A stretch of 64,000 nt of DNA from Muribaculaceae bacterium (GCA_017940245.1 JAGAYZ010000021.1:1-64000), one strand, 5' to 3'; counted from the first letter of the stretch, positions 16,978 to 26,863 are shown. A program made the numbers and translations. The notes: generated by a model not told the origin, from the letters alone.

Positions 16978-18342
16978 TCAATTCGATTTCATCCATTCAT
17001 AACGGAACTCGCAGTTGCGCCAGTTCTCATCGATATAGACATAGGTTGAGCGCTGCTTTTCTTTCACCCAGTTGTCAACGATCTCGGCCTTCTTGCGGTT
17101 TTCATACAGCCCCTTGAGCGTCTGATAATCCTCGGCCAGGTCGGCTTTATGACCCTCTACGCGCTTGTAAAGCTTGACGATGGCCACTTGCTCACGGCGT
17201 GTCTTGGCATTTGTCATCACAAAAGGTTTAGAGATTTCTCCCACTTCCATTTTATCAATGAGTTTACCCACCTCTGAAGGCAGTTCCGACATCTCAAACC
17301 GGTTGCTGTGAGTCTGTTCGTTGAGCATGATGCCATTGTTGTTACGCGAATCCTTGTCCTGCGACAGGTATAGGGCCGACTGCTCAAAAGTGAACTTGCC
17401 GTTCTCAATGTCGGTTCGCACACTGTCCAAGCGGGTGATGGCATCGGTCAGATCCTTGTCGGCCACTTTGGGACGCAACAAAATGTGGCGCGTGTTGATG
17501 CGGTCGCCACGCTTTTCAATCAACTGTATGATGTGGAAGCCATCGTCGGTTTCCACGATGTTCGACACTTTCTTGGTGTCATTGAGGTTGAAGGCTGCTG
17601 TAGCATATTCGGGCAACAGCATTGCACGGCTCATAAAGCCGGTTTCCCCGCCATATACAGCAGTCCCGGGATCCTCGCTATATAGGATGGCCATCGTCGA
17701 GAATTCGCTCTCGCCATTGGTGATGCGCTGAGCGTAATCGCGCAATCTCGCTTTCACCTCATCCACCTCCTGCTGCGGTATGGTGGGATTGATGGTAATG
17801 ATTTGCACCTCCACCTGCTTGGGGATAAAAGGAAGCGAGTCTTTAGGCAAAGTGTTATAGAACTTGCGCACCTCGGCCGGTGTGGCCTTCACTTTCTTGG
17901 TCAGGTTGTACTGCACCTGCTGGATGCTGTTCTGGTCACGGACCATCTCGGCCAGTTTTTCTCGCAACACCGGCATGGGTTTGTGGAAATACTCCTCCAC
18001 TTTCTCTTTCGAGCCCAGGTTGGCGATGAAATAATTAATGCGGGCATCCACCTCGTGGGCCACCTGCGAGTCCTGAATCTCCACTGTGTCGATGCGTGCC
18101 TGGTGCAGGAAGAGTTTGTCTATCGCCATCTTCTCCGGAATCACGCAATAAGGATTACCGTCGATTGGAGTACGTTCTTGCTGAAGATTCAGATACTGCT
18201 CCTCAATGTCGCTCTTGAAAATGGGTTCATCGCCCACAACCCAAGCCACCTCTTCGGCCACATTGTTTTGTCCATTCACGCTCACAGCCAGCGCAGCCAC
18301 TGCGCAAGCCATGTAATATTTCAATTGCTTTATCATATTCAA
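16978..18342 (-). CDS. SurA-like peptidylprolyl isomerase
   Basis: A 454-residue exported chaperone/isomerase for outer-membrane proteins. A signal peptide covers about 1-24. The SurA N-terminal helical domain follows (EEVAWVVGDEPIFKSDIEEQ), and then two parvulin-type PpiC modules: the first at about 170-275 (with GGETGFMSRAMLLPE and ETDDGFHIIQL) and a second, more degenerate one beginning INTRHILLRP at about 282. It leads the operon with the OstA-like gene, mutL and a PHP phosphatase. Porin folding is the inferred role. Confidence 0.9.
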   Translation of the reverse strand: MNMIKQLKYYMACAVAALAVSVNGQNNVAEEVAWVVGDEPIFKSDIEEQYLNLQQERTPIDGNPYCVIPEKMAIDKLFLHQARIDTVEIQDSQVAHEVDARINYFIANLGSKEKVEEYFHKPMPVLREKLAEMVRDQNSIQQVQYNLTKKVKATPAEVRKFYNTLPKDSLPFIPKQVEVQIITINPTIPQQEVDEVKARLRDYAQRITNGESEFSTMAILYSEDPGTAVYGGETGFMSRAMLLPEYATAAFNLNDTKKVSNIVETDDGFHIIQLIEKRGDRINTRHILLRPKVADKDLTDAITRLDSVRTDIENGKFTFEQSALYLSQDKDSRNNNGIMLNEQTHSNRFEMSELPSEVGKLIDKMEVGEISKPFVMTNAKTRREQVAIVKLYKRVEGHKADLAEDYQTLKGLYENRKKAEIVDNWVKEKQRSTYVYIDENWRNCEFRYEWMKSN

Positions 18343-18358
18343 AAATTATTTCAAACTG

Positions 18359-18390
18359 CAAATTTCCACATTTTTCGCCACACCACCAAA
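18359..18390 (-). promoter_or_regulatory. Probable promoter of surA-mutL operon
   Basis: Read on the minus strand: TTTG (18387-18390), 20 bases, then GAAATTTG (18359-18366), which is one mismatch from TAnnTTTG. The start codon follows about 16 bases later. Confidence 0.65.
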
Positions 18391-18593
18391 CCAATTAACA
18401 ATTAATAAATAATAACGAGCAAATAATGAGCGTCAGTTGTTATTCCCGATTTGGATTGCAAATTGCGACAAAGGCTACTTGATAATGATTTGTCAGTTTT
18501 TTGGGACAAAAACATGTCACATTGTCATGCCAATCTTATCTAATTACTCGTGTCTAATGTCATATTTGGATGTAGAGCACACTTTCCTATTTC

Positions 18594-18608
18594 TGGCATA
18601 AATATTGC
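18594..18608 (+). promoter_or_regulatory. Sigma-54 type -24/-12 promoter of clpB
   Basis: TGGCATAAATATTGC matches the sigma-54 consensus TGGCAyrNNNNTTGC at every conserved position, with GG and GC exactly 12 bases apart. The predicted start is near 18620, giving a 19-base leader with AAAGGAG (18627-18633). An overlapping weaker Bacteroidetes-type match (TTTG, 19 bases, TATTTCTG) also exists. A nearly identical element precedes the clpC-like gene at 36730-36744. Confidence 0.65.
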
Positions 18609-18638
18609 TTTATGCAGAAGTGAAAGAAAGGAGAAAAA

Positions 18639-21230
18639 ATGATGAATTTCAACAATTTTACCATTAAAAGTCAGGAAGTAATCCAAAAAGCTGTGGAACT
18701 AACCCGGCAAAACGGCAATCAGGCCATTGAACCCGAGCACCTGCTCAAGGCAGTGCTCACACAAGGTGATGGCGTGATGAACTTCGTGATGCAAAAACTG
18801 GATATTTCTCCAGTCATGATTGAGCGTCCGCTCGACGCAGCACTCTCCCACCTGCCTCGCGTGGCTGGTGGCGAACCCTACTTGAGCGGCACTTCGCAGA
18901 AAGTACTGGAAAAAGCCAACGAAGTGGCTAGGCGGCAAGGCGACCAATATGTGACCGTAGAAGCCATTTTCACGGCTCTTTTTGAAGTGAAATCGGCCGC
19001 CTCATCCATTCTGAAAGATGCCGGTGTCACGCAAAAGGAACTCACGGCAGCCATACAGGAACTGAGACAAGGGAAAACCGCCACCGGACAGGAAGCCGAA
19101 GAGCAGTACCAGGCGCTGAGCAAATATGCAGTAAATCTCAATGAACGTGCCCGGCAGGGTAAACTGGATCCTGTAATCGGCCGAGACGACGAAATTCGGC
19201 GTGTGTTGCAAATCCTGAGTCGGCGCACCAAGAACAACCCTATCTTGATAGGCGAACCCGGTACCGGAAAAACTGCCATCGTCGAAGGACTGGCACAACG
19301 TATCGTGCGCGGCGATGTACCCGAGAACTTGAAGATGAAACAGGTGTATTCGCTTGATATGGGCGCATTGATTGCAGGCGCAAAGTATCAAGGTGAATTT
19401 GAGGAGCGACTCAAGGCTGTGATTAACGAGATTACACAGGCACAAGGCGAAATCATTCTGTTCATCGACGAGATTCACACCCTTGTGGGGGCCGGGAAGA
19501 GCAGCGGTGCCATGGATGCCGCCAACATCCTCAAGCCGGCACTTGCACGAGGCGACCTGCGCAGTATCGGTGCCACCACTCTGGACGAATATCAAAAATA
19601 TTTTGAAAAAGACAAGGCGCTTGAACGCCGATTCCAGGTGGTGATGGTCGATGAGCCTGACGAAGAAAGTGCCATTGCCATCTTGCGTGGACTGAAGGAG
19701 AAATATGAAAACCATCACAAGGTGCGTATCAAAGACGATGCCATCATCGCTGCCGTGCAACTGAGCCAGCGTTACATCAGCGACCGTTTCCTGCCCGACA
19801 AGGCCATCGACCTGGTAGATGAGGCAGCCGCCAAACTACGTATAGAAATGGACAGTGTGCCCGAGGGACTGGACGAAATCTCACGTAAGATTTCACAACT
19901 GGAAATTGAACGCGCGGCTATCAAGCGCGATGGCGACGAGCAGCGCATCGCCGGAATCGACAAGCAACTGGCCGAGATGCGCGACCGCGAAAATGAGTAC
20001 AACGCCCGCTGGAAAAGCGAAAAAGAGCTCATTAACAAAATCCAGCAAAACAAAATTGACATGGAGCAGCTCAATTTCGAAGCCGAGCGAGCCGAACGCA
20101 ATGGCGATTATGGACGTGTGGCTGAAATCCGCTATTCGCTCATTGGCCAGAAGCAAGATGAGAATCGCCGTTACCAAGAGCAGTTGCGACAGATGCAGGG
20201 CGACAAGGCACTTATCAAGGAAGAGGTGGATAGCGACGACATCGCCGAGGTGGTGAGCCGCTGGACCGGTATTCCCGTCACCAAGATGCTACAAAGCGAA
20301 ATGGACAAACTGCTGCATCTTGAAGACGAACTGCACAAGCGCGTAGTGGGTCAGGACGATGCCATCAAGGCCATCAGCGATGCCGTGCGGCGCAGTCGTG
20401 CCGGACTGAACGATCCGCGCCGTCCCATCGGCTCATTCATTTTCTTGGGAACGACTGGCGTGGGCAAAACCGAGCTGGCCAAGGCCCTGGCCGACTATAT
20501 GTTCAACGATGAGAACATGATGACCCGTATCGACATGAGCGAGTATCAAGAAAAATTCTCGGCAACCAGGCTCATCGGAGCGCCTCCGGGCTATGTAGGT
20601 TACGATGAAGGCGGCCAACTCACCGAAGCCGTACGACGCAAGCCCTATAGCGTGGTGTTGTTCGACGAGATTGAGAAAGCACACCCCGACGTGTTCAACG
20701 TGCTGCTGCAAGTGCTCGACGACGGACGACTCACCGACAACAAAGGCCGCACCGTCAACTTCAAGAACACCATCATCATCATGACCAGTAACATGGGGTC
20801 GAGTCTGATTCGTGAGCGTTTCGAGCACTTGAATGCCGAAAATCGCAACCAAATTATCGATAGTACGCGAAACGAAGTGATGGATATGCTCAAGCAAAGC
20901 ATCAGACCTGAGTTCTTGAATCGAATTGACGAGATTATCATGTTCACGCCACTTGATGAGCAACAAATCAAGCAGATTGTCAGCCTGCAGCTCAAAGGCG
21001 TCAAGAAGATGCTGGCTACAAATGGCATCACACTCGAAGCCACCGATGCAGCGGTCCAACTGCTGGCTCGTGCAGGCTATGACCCCGAATTTGGTGCACG
21101 ACCTGTTAAACGCGCCATCCAAAACATGGTGCTCAACCAGTTGAGCAAGGACATCATTGCCCAGCGTGTGAACCGCGACCGGCCCATCACCATCGATGCC
21201 ACCGGCGACACCCTCACCTTCAGCAACTAA
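18639..21230 (+). CDS. clpB: ATP-dependent disaggregase ClpB
   Basis: An 863-residue AAA+ hexameric chaperone that, with DnaK, pulls proteins out of aggregates. Order: Clp N-domain (about 1-145), first AAA module with Walker A GEPGTGKT at about 205-212, ClpB/Hsp104 coiled-coil middle domain (about 400-530), and second AAA module with GTTGVGKTELAKAL. There is no IGF/LGF-type ClpP-binding loop, as expected for ClpB. It is a single-gene transcript: an apparent sigma-54 type promoter at 18594-18608 and a very strong hairpin terminator after the stop. A rare perfect Shine-Dalgarno AAAGGAG lies 5 bases before the start; most genes here have none. Confidence 0.98.
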   Translation: MMNFNNFTIKSQEVIQKAVELTRQNGNQAIEPEHLLKAVLTQGDGVMNFVMQKLDISPVMIERPLDAALSHLPRVAGGEPYLSGTSQKVLEKANEVARRQGDQYVTVEAIFTALFEVKSAASSILKDAGVTQKELTAAIQELRQGKTATGQEAEEQYQALSKYAVNLNERARQGKLDPVIGRDDEIRRVLQILSRRTKNNPILIGEPGTGKTAIVEGLAQRIVRGDVPENLKMKQVYSLDMGALIAGAKYQGEFEERLKAVINEITQAQGEIILFIDEIHTLVGAGKSSGAMDAANILKPALARGDLRSIGATTLDEYQKYFEKDKALERRFQVVMVDEPDEESAIAILRGLKEKYENHHKVRIKDDAIIAAVQLSQRYISDRFLPDKAIDLVDEAAAKLRIEMDSVPEGLDEISRKISQLEIERAAIKRDGDEQRIAGIDKQLAEMRDRENEYNARWKSEKELINKIQQNKIDMEQLNFEAERAERNGDYGRVAEIRYSLIGQKQDENRRYQEQLRQMQGDKALIKEEVDSDDIAEVVSRWTGIPVTKMLQSEMDKLLHLEDELHKRVVGQDDAIKAISDAVRRSRAGLNDPRRPIGSFIFLGTTGVGKTELAKALADYMFNDENMMTRIDMSEYQEKFSATRLIGAPPGYVGYDEGGQLTEAVRRKPYSVVLFDEIEKAHPDVFNVLLQVLDDGRLTDNKGRTVNFKNTIIIMTSNMGSSLIRERFEHLNAENRNQIIDSTRNEVMDMLKQSIRPEFLNRIDEIIMFTPLDEQQIKQIVSLQLKGVKKMLATNGITLEATDAAVQLLARAGYDPEFGARPVKRAIQNMVLNQLSKDIIAQRVNRDRPITIDATGDTLTFSN

Positions 21231-21258
21231 CCCAAATTATATTCAATCGTTTGGCCAC

Positions 21259-21315
21259 ATTATAATAACAAGAAATGGGGCGAGATTTTCTCGCCCCATT
21301 TCTTGTTATTATAAT
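21259..21315. terminator. Bidirectional terminator, 27-bp perfect stem
   Basis: A 27-bp perfect inverted repeat with a 3-base loop between the converging clpB and BspA-like genes. The GC core (GGGGCGAGA) is flanked by AT-rich arms, so it works in both directions. Confidence 0.92.
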
Positions 21316-21319
21316 GATG

Positions 21320-24300
21320 CTACTTTGCCAGACGCAAACCGATACGATTAGTCGCTGCTGTTGGAGCGTTATAAGTACGACTTGAAGTACGACAATTACC
21401 CACACTACTGTGCCACCCTCCACCCCTGCAAACTCTAAATGTTCCCGTCTCAGGCCCTTTTGGATTAGTTTGAGATTCCGCGCTATATGCGCCATACCAA
21501 TCACTACACCACTCCCATACGTTACCACTCATATCATATAGCCCTAACTCATTTGCATTCTTTTGGGCAACAGAGTGTGTTCTCTCGGAGTTGGTACCGC
21601 ACCATGCTACATTAAGCACTTCATCATCCCCTGAATACTTATGCTTTTCAGATTGATTGCCTCCACGAGCCGCATACTCCCACTCTGCCTCAGTTGGCAT
21701 TCGGAAGGACATTTTAGTTATTTCATTTAACCGTTCTATAAACTCCAAACAGTCATCATAGCTCACGCATTCTACAGGACATTGAAGATTATCATTGAAC
21801 TCACTGGGGTTGTGCCCCATTACTGCATTCCATAGTTCTTGAGTTACTTCGGTAACCCCTATTGAATAATTAGATAGTGTGACTTTATGCACTGGCTTTT
21901 CTAAATTTGTAGCATCACTTCCTTGCTCATCAGTACCCCCCATATTAAATGTGCCTCCAGCAACACGCACCATATCAAATGTAACTCCATTTACAACATA
22001 CGTCTGTATCCTAGAGTAATTTGATGGAAATAATATTAAATTGATAATTTCATTCACATCTTCCACATCTATCTTCCCATCACCATTAATGTCAACATTT
22101 CCGGGATAATCACCATTCGTATTAATCTTTAGAATGTAATTAATTACAACGTTCACATCTTCCACATCTACCTTCCCATCACCATTAACGTCGCCTTGAG
22201 AAATCTCATCTACCCTTATTAAACATGATGCTGAGAGGTTAGTTCCATCCGTTGTCGTGGCAATCACGGCAGCTATTCCTTTAGCCAACGCAGTAATCTC
22301 TCCATCAGAGTTCACATTGACAACCCGCGTATCTGTAGAAGTCCATTGAACTGGACTATACGCATAATTTGGTTTAAATGTTACACTCAATTGATGATGT
22401 TGCCCACAAAAGAGTTTAATGTCATTTTCACTAAGAACTATTCCAGTAGTCAAAGGAACTGGTACAAAAACAATACATGAATCCCGTAAACCATTTAAAT
22501 TAATAGCAGTTATATATATTGTCCCTGGACTTATTGCAGTTACAAATCCATCTTTAACACTTGCTACTTTAGCATTACCAGATTGCCATGTAATATCAAC
22601 CGCATCTAAGCCACTTGGACATTCAATAGCTTTTAATTGATAGGTTTGACCTATATCCAGTGTGATTTCGTGCTTATTTATTTCTATGCTTGTTACATTT
22701 GGGCGTACAACAGACACAATACAACTAGCCATTAGACCATCTGGATTAATTGCTGATATTACGGCCTCACCTGAGTTTCTGGCTGACACTAATCCATTAT
22801 TTGTCACAGTTGCGACTATTGTATCTGAAGACGTCCACCTAATATTCTCTGCATCGGTACCAAATGGGCGCTCAAATGCTTTAAGCTGAAATTGTTGACC
22901 AATCTCTAGAGTTTGATTCGTAATGTTGAGTTCTATTGATTCCACCACTCGTTCAAGAACAGTTACAACACAAGCAGCAAAGAGATATGATCCATCAGTT
23001 GTTGTTGCAGTAATAACAGTATTACCCGGTATAATTGGATTTACTCTACATTTACCATGACCTAAATCTTCTATAGTTGCCACAGACGGATTACTTGATG
23101 CCCAATTAACGTTATCAATAATCCATTTATCAGGTGTAAACAAAACATTTAATTCAGTTGGTTGTTTCTGATATATGGTAATAGATGGTTCTAGAGAAAT
23201 AGCTGTAATGGGTACACTGTATTCCTCCATTTTAGTAAAAAATGACCATCCATTATATTCAAAACCTCCTTCCGACTCTAAAAGATTTTCTGTTCTAAAA
23301 TTATCAATACTCCCAACAGGTACGCGCAATATTGAATTTTCAAATATATTATCATCGAAGGGTAATTCTCGTTCAACTAACATATCATGATAAAAATCCG
23401 TACTACAAATCCTTGTATCAGACGATTCGGCATAAATAACACCTAAGCCTGTTTTAGAAAAGGCATCTTCGCCAATTCTTTTAACTGTTGAAGGAATTAA
23501 TAGGATGTTTATCGGTGAACCATGAAATGCTCTTTCACCTATGAATTCAATATTTCGAGGGATTGCAATTGAATCGGGCAAATTAGGGCAATTACTAAAG
23601 ACATCACATGGAATTTCACTCATTGCACATGTGATAGGCAATTTTGTTATGCCCGTGCCTGAAAGACAAGCGACTCCAAGATTCTTCTCTGTGTCAGGGA
23701 TAACAACTTCTGTTAGATTAATGCATCCATAAAAAGTATAACCTTTCAAGGAAGGTATGTCATCTGGAATGACTACAGATGTCACTTCTTCTCCATTCAA
23801 ATAAAGATGATGAGCATATTCTGTTGGATTACCTGTTGATGTATGTGATACATATAAATTATCCCAACCTGCGTCAATAAAACCGCCTTCATAATATATA
23901 CAACCACGGAAATAAATCTCAACCCACGCCCTGATATCTTTAATATCTACCCTTTGTAGTTTTATGCAATTCTCAAAGGCCGATTTACCGATGGAAGTGA
24001 TTGTAGGTGGAATCATAATACCAGTTATATCTGTAAATGCAAATGCAAAATCAGATATTTGTTTCACTACATAATTCTGTCCTTGGAAAGAAACATTTGG
24101 TGGTATTGCAATCGAATTAGAAACATTCGGATAATTGATACCCATAGGCGGATTCTCAGTTTTAACTCCTTCTATGACCCAATATGGGTTTATATATCTA
24201 AGATTAAAGTCATCGATGGTATCAACCAATTCAAAACTAATTCTAATAGTACTGGTGACCTCTACACTCTTCTCGTCAAGAATATTGTAAGCAAGGCCAT

Positions 24301-24385
24301 CAACCATGAAATCGTAGGCATTGATTGTATGCGACATGGTTAACATACAAAGTAGCAGACTGGCTCTATGGAAAAACACTTTCAT
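21320..24385 (-). CDS. Secreted BspA-LRR / Big_2 / dockerin / FGE-sulfatase protein
   Basis: About 1021 residues of an exported multidomain protein. After the signal peptide (about 1-23) come BspA-type leucine-rich repeats (about 65-340; e.g. ITSIGKSAFENCIKLQRVDI), then four bacterial Ig-like Big_2 domains (about 375-740; repeated SIELNIT...WTSSDTIVATV patterns), a type I dockerin with two Ca-binding repeats (about 745-805; GDVNGDGKVDVEDVN and VDINGDGKIDVEDVN), and a C-terminal formylglycine-generating-enzyme/SUMF1-type domain (about 815-1021; GGTFNMGG, GLYDMSGNVWEWCSDWYG). The frame is open to 24463, but a full promoter lies inside that extension, so I use the ATG at 24385. GC content is visibly lower than in the flanking genes, suggesting acquired or fast-evolving DNA. 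The function is unknown; surface adhesion or glycan binding is plausible. Confidence 0.88.
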   Translation of the reverse strand: MKVFFHRASLLLCMLTMSHTINAYDFMVDGLAYNILDEKSVEVTSTIRISFELVDTIDDFNLRYINPYWVIEGVKTENPPMGINYPNVSNSIAIPPNVSFQGQNYVVKQISDFAFAFTDITGIMIPPTITSIGKSAFENCIKLQRVDIKDIRAWVEIYFRGCIYYEGGFIDAGWDNLYVSHTSTGNPTEYAHHLYLNGEEVTSVVIPDDIPSLKGYTFYGCINLTEVVIPDTEKNLGVACLSGTGITKLPITCAMSEIPCDVFSNCPNLPDSIAIPRNIEFIGERAFHGSPINILLIPSTVKRIGEDAFSKTGLGVIYAESSDTRICSTDFYHDMLVERELPFDDNIFENSILRVPVGSIDNFRTENLLESEGGFEYNGWSFFTKMEEYSVPITAISLEPSITIYQKQPTELNVLFTPDKWIIDNVNWASSNPSVATIEDLGHGKCRVNPIIPGNTVITATTTDGSYLFAACVVTVLERVVESIELNITNQTLEIGQQFQLKAFERPFGTDAENIRWTSSDTIVATVTNNGLVSARNSGEAVISAINPDGLMASCIVSVVRPNVTSIEINKHEITLDIGQTYQLKAIECPSGLDAVDITWQSGNAKVASVKDGFVTAISPGTIYITAINLNGLRDSCIVFVPVPLTTGIVLSENDIKLFCGQHHQLSVTFKPNYAYSPVQWTSTDTRVVNVNSDGEITALAKGIAAVIATTTDGTNLSASCLIRVDEISQGDVNGDGKVDVEDVNVVINYILKINTNGDYPGNVDINGDGKIDVEDVNEIINLILFPSNYSRIQTYVVNGVTFDMVRVAGGTFNMGGTDEQGSDATNLEKPVHKVTLSNYSIGVTEVTQELWNAVMGHNPSEFNDNLQCPVECVSYDDCLEFIERLNEITKMSFRMPTEAEWEYAARGGNQSEKHKYSGDDEVLNVAWCGTNSERTHSVAQKNANELGLYDMSGNVWEWCSDWYGAYSAESQTNPKGPETGTFRVCRGGGWHSSVGNCRTSSRTYNAPTAATNRIGLRLAK

Positions 24386-24432
24386 TTTAATACTAAAATT
24401 TGATTTAGGAAAATAGAAACAATAATCTGTTG

Positions 24433-24464
24433 CAAAAATAATAATAGTTTCTAAACTATGCAAA
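24433..24464 (-). promoter_or_regulatory. Bacteroidetes promoter of BspA-like gene
   Basis: Minus strand: TTTG (24461-24464), 20 bases, TATTTTTG (24433-24440), a full consensus match. It gives a leader of about 45 bases to the ATG at 24385 and excludes the longer upstream reading of the gene. Confidence 0.8.
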
Positions 24465-24517
24465 TTAAAGATCTAGATAAGCGCACTGCTTCATCTCAAC
24501 TTAAAACAATCTATTAG

Positions 24518-25156
24518 TCAGTAGCCAAGGTTCTCGCCCACTAGCACTACGGTGAAGCGACCCGGAGTGCGGTTGTTGCGAAGCAGGTGGATGTAGCTGC
24601 AGATGCTGTCGGGTGAAGTGCAGTTATGGCACACACCATCAATCTTGCAGGGGGTGTTGATGTCAAAACGTGCAGCGTTGATGGGCGATGCTGTGCTGCG
24701 AGCCCTGGCCACAGCAGCTTCAACCGTTGGAGCCACCTTATTCAGCCCAATGACAAAAATGACTTTCTTTGGTCCCCACGTGATGGCCGCCACGCGGTTG
24801 CCATTGCCATCGATATTGACAATCACCCCGTCTTCCGACAGGGCATTGGCACTTGAGAGAAACACATCGGCCGTAAAGGCACGCAAATACATCTCCTGTT
24901 TCTCCTTCGCATCAGTAACCAAATCGCGGTCAAGCACTTCGAGCGTGCTGCGCTCACGCAGCATTTGTGGAATGTCCATGTCGCGAATGGTCATTGTTCC
25001 GCCCCAGGTCACACTGCTCCCATCGGGAATCAGCGACAGCACCGTAGCTGCGGCCTCGGCAGTCGTGGGGCAATAACAAGCCTCTATGTGACGGCGGTTC
25101 AGATTCTTGATCAATGTCTGAGCAAGTAATGAGTTCCTTTGTTCTGTGGGTGTCAT
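24518..25156 (-). CDS. LUD-domain protein (LutC/DUF162 family)
   Basis: A 212-residue LUD-domain protein. Members include LutC/YkgG, a component of the iron-sulfur lactate dehydrogenase, but many single LUD proteins have no known partner. The sequence has SSVTWGGTMTIRDM and the conserved FVIGLNKVAPTVEAAVARAR segment, followed by an unusual cluster CKIDGVCHNCTSPDSIC near the C-terminus whose four cysteines could hold a metal or cluster. No lutA or lutB lies nearby; it starts 6 bases after the phosphoethanolamine transferase and is the last gene of that operon. Lactate use is therefore not supported by context. Confidence 0.83.
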   Translation of the reverse strand: MTPTEQRNSLLAQTLIKNLNRRHIEACYCPTTAEAAATVLSLIPDGSSVTWGGTMTIRDMDIPQMLRERSTLEVLDRDLVTDAKEKQEMYLRAFTADVFLSSANALSEDGVIVNIDGNGNRVAAITWGPKKVIFVIGLNKVAPTVEAAVARARSTASPINAARFDINTPCKIDGVCHNCTSPDSICSYIHLLRNNRTPGRFTVVLVGENLGY

Positions 25157-25162
25157 AACAGA

Positions 25163-26863
25163 TTATGGATATTGAATGTGATGTAAACGAAATTGTTCAA
25201 CGTCTTGCTTGCGCATTCCGCAATCGTCCAGTCGGTGAAGTTCATTGTGGTCATTGACATAAAGACGCTGAGATGGTTTGAATGCCGCGTTGCCCAATGC
25301 GTGCACAGGCATGAACTGCCGTGTTTTCACACCAGCCAGATCCAGCATTGTGTGGAAGGTAACCATCCCCGTGGATATGGGCAAATCTTTGTGCCTTAAA
25401 ATGTTATGCCATTGTACAGGATGAAGAGCACGCCATTGTTGCGAGGCCCACACAATAAACGGCACATGCATGTGATAATACGTAGGATTGGGCGACGCAT
25501 GCAGGAAGCGACCACGTTCATCGTCGTAGATATCTTCGCCATGATCGCTGGTGTAGAGCATGACAGCGGGCTGCCCGCACTGCTCCAGCGACTTCATCAC
25601 TTGCGACAGCACATAATCGGCATAGTGGATGGTATTATCGTAAGCATTTTGCAGTTCTTTGCGACTTTTCTTTGTGGCCGATGGAAATTCGGTAGGCTTG
25701 AACAGTTCAAAGCGTTGCGGGTAACGATCACGATAATCAAAATGTGACCCATAACAGTGCAGCACAATCAGCAATCGATGCCCCGCATGCTCACGCAGAC
25801 GCTCATTTAATTGCTTAACGAGTTCTTCGTCATACACATTGGCCGTCATGGGCAATTCATCTTTTGTAAAATAAATATCCTCGGCTTCACAACCCAAATA
25901 GTCGATAAACGAGCCGTTTCTACGCTGATTACTTATATATACTGTAGCAAAACCGGCCTCACAAAATGCACTGATAAGACCTTTTTGCGTATATAGACTG
26001 TCGTAGTCCAGTTCACTACCCACTGCCGTGAGCAGTAGGGGCACACTCTTGTGAGTCGTGTTACTCATGGTGAGGGCGTCACGGTAAGCAACTATCCGCG
26101 CCGAATCGTTAAGGGCTTTCAGCAAAGGGGTCGTGTTCCGTTCATAGCCATAAAGCGACATATTATCGGCCTTTGCGGTCTCTCCTATCACTAGCACATA
26201 CACTTCGGGCACTGAATCGCCACGCACGTTAACGGCCTGATGCTTAAACATGCGAGAAGTTACAGGATACCTGGCCGATTTGATGGCACGATCCACACTC
26301 AGTCCCATGTTATAAGTCACATTGACAGGAAAAATGTCGTCCTGGACAGCAAATCGGCGATCCACAAAATAGTTGACACCAAGCAGTATAAAACCGACTA
26401 CCGACACAACACCTCCCAGTATGCGCTGGTTTCGCAAGAATGCCCAGTGAAGCGTCTGCTTGTTGCGGATGGATATAATAGACAGTACGATGCCTGTGAC
26501 ATATACCACCACTACAAATATTACCGATGGATATATCTGAAACAGCAACTCATTGGCCTCGGTAACGTTAGTGGTGATGACATTTAAAAACATATCCACT
26601 GCCACCGGTCCCTCGCCAAACAAGTAAAGCAGCACAATCTCAAATGCGTCAAAGAAAATGAACAAGAACAGCCACCAGAACATTTTTCCGGGCTTATCTT
26701 TTAGTGTCATGGCCGTCCAAAACAATCCCAACGGCAAAATTATATTTACAACACGAGTGAGTACACTCGTAGGTTCGGTAAACATCATGAACAGATTGGG
26801 AAGAATAAGCATTCCCAGAAATGTCCAGAACAATACGTACTGATTTTTAACAATAGATTTCAT
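25163..26863 (-). CDS. Phosphoethanolamine transferase (EptA/sulfatase family)
   Basis: A 566-residue inner-membrane enzyme with about five N-terminal transmembrane helices (within about 8-170) and a periplasmic sulfatase-fold domain. The nucleophile motif GETAKADNMSLYGYERNTTP (threonine after GE) and the late metal-binding TSDHGEDIYDD match enzymes that transfer phosphoethanolamine from phosphatidylethanolamine to lipid A or other envelope sugars. In Bacteroidetes, such enzymes affect polymyxin resistance. It lies 16 bases after a BamA-like barrel gene and 6 bases before a LUD gene. The acceptor cannot be told from sequence. Confidence 0.9.
   Translation of the reverse strand: MKSIVKNQYVLFWTFLGMLILPNLFMMFTEPTSVLTRVVNIILPLGLFWTAMTLKDKPGKMFWWLFLFIFFDAFEIVLLYLFGEGPVAVDMFLNVITTNVTEANELLFQIYPSVIFVVVVYVTGIVLSIISIRNKQTLHWAFLRNQRILGGVVSVVGFILLGVNYFVDRRFAVQDDIFPVNVTYNMGLSVDRAIKSARYPVTSRMFKHQAVNVRGDSVPEVYVLVIGETAKADNMSLYGYERNTTPLLKALNDSARIVAYRDALTMSNTTHKSVPLLLTAVGSELDYDSLYTQKGLISAFCEAGFATVYISNQRRNGSFIDYLGCEAEDIYFTKDELPMTANVYDEELVKQLNERLREHAGHRLLIVLHCYGSHFDYRDRYPQRFELFKPTEFPSATKKSRKELQNAYDNTIHYADYVLSQVMKSLEQCGQPAVMLYTSDHGEDIYDDERGRFLHASPNPTYYHMHVPFIVWASQQWRALHPVQWHNILRHKDLPISTGMVTFHTMLDLAGVKTRQFMPVHALGNAAFKPSQRLYVNDHNELHRLDDCGMRKQDVEQFRLHHIQYP

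Noticed and set aside
18420..18590. Repeated TGTCA words upstream of clpB as activator binding sites
   Set aside because: Short words at irregular spacing in AT-rich DNA; no matching set was seen upstream of clpC.
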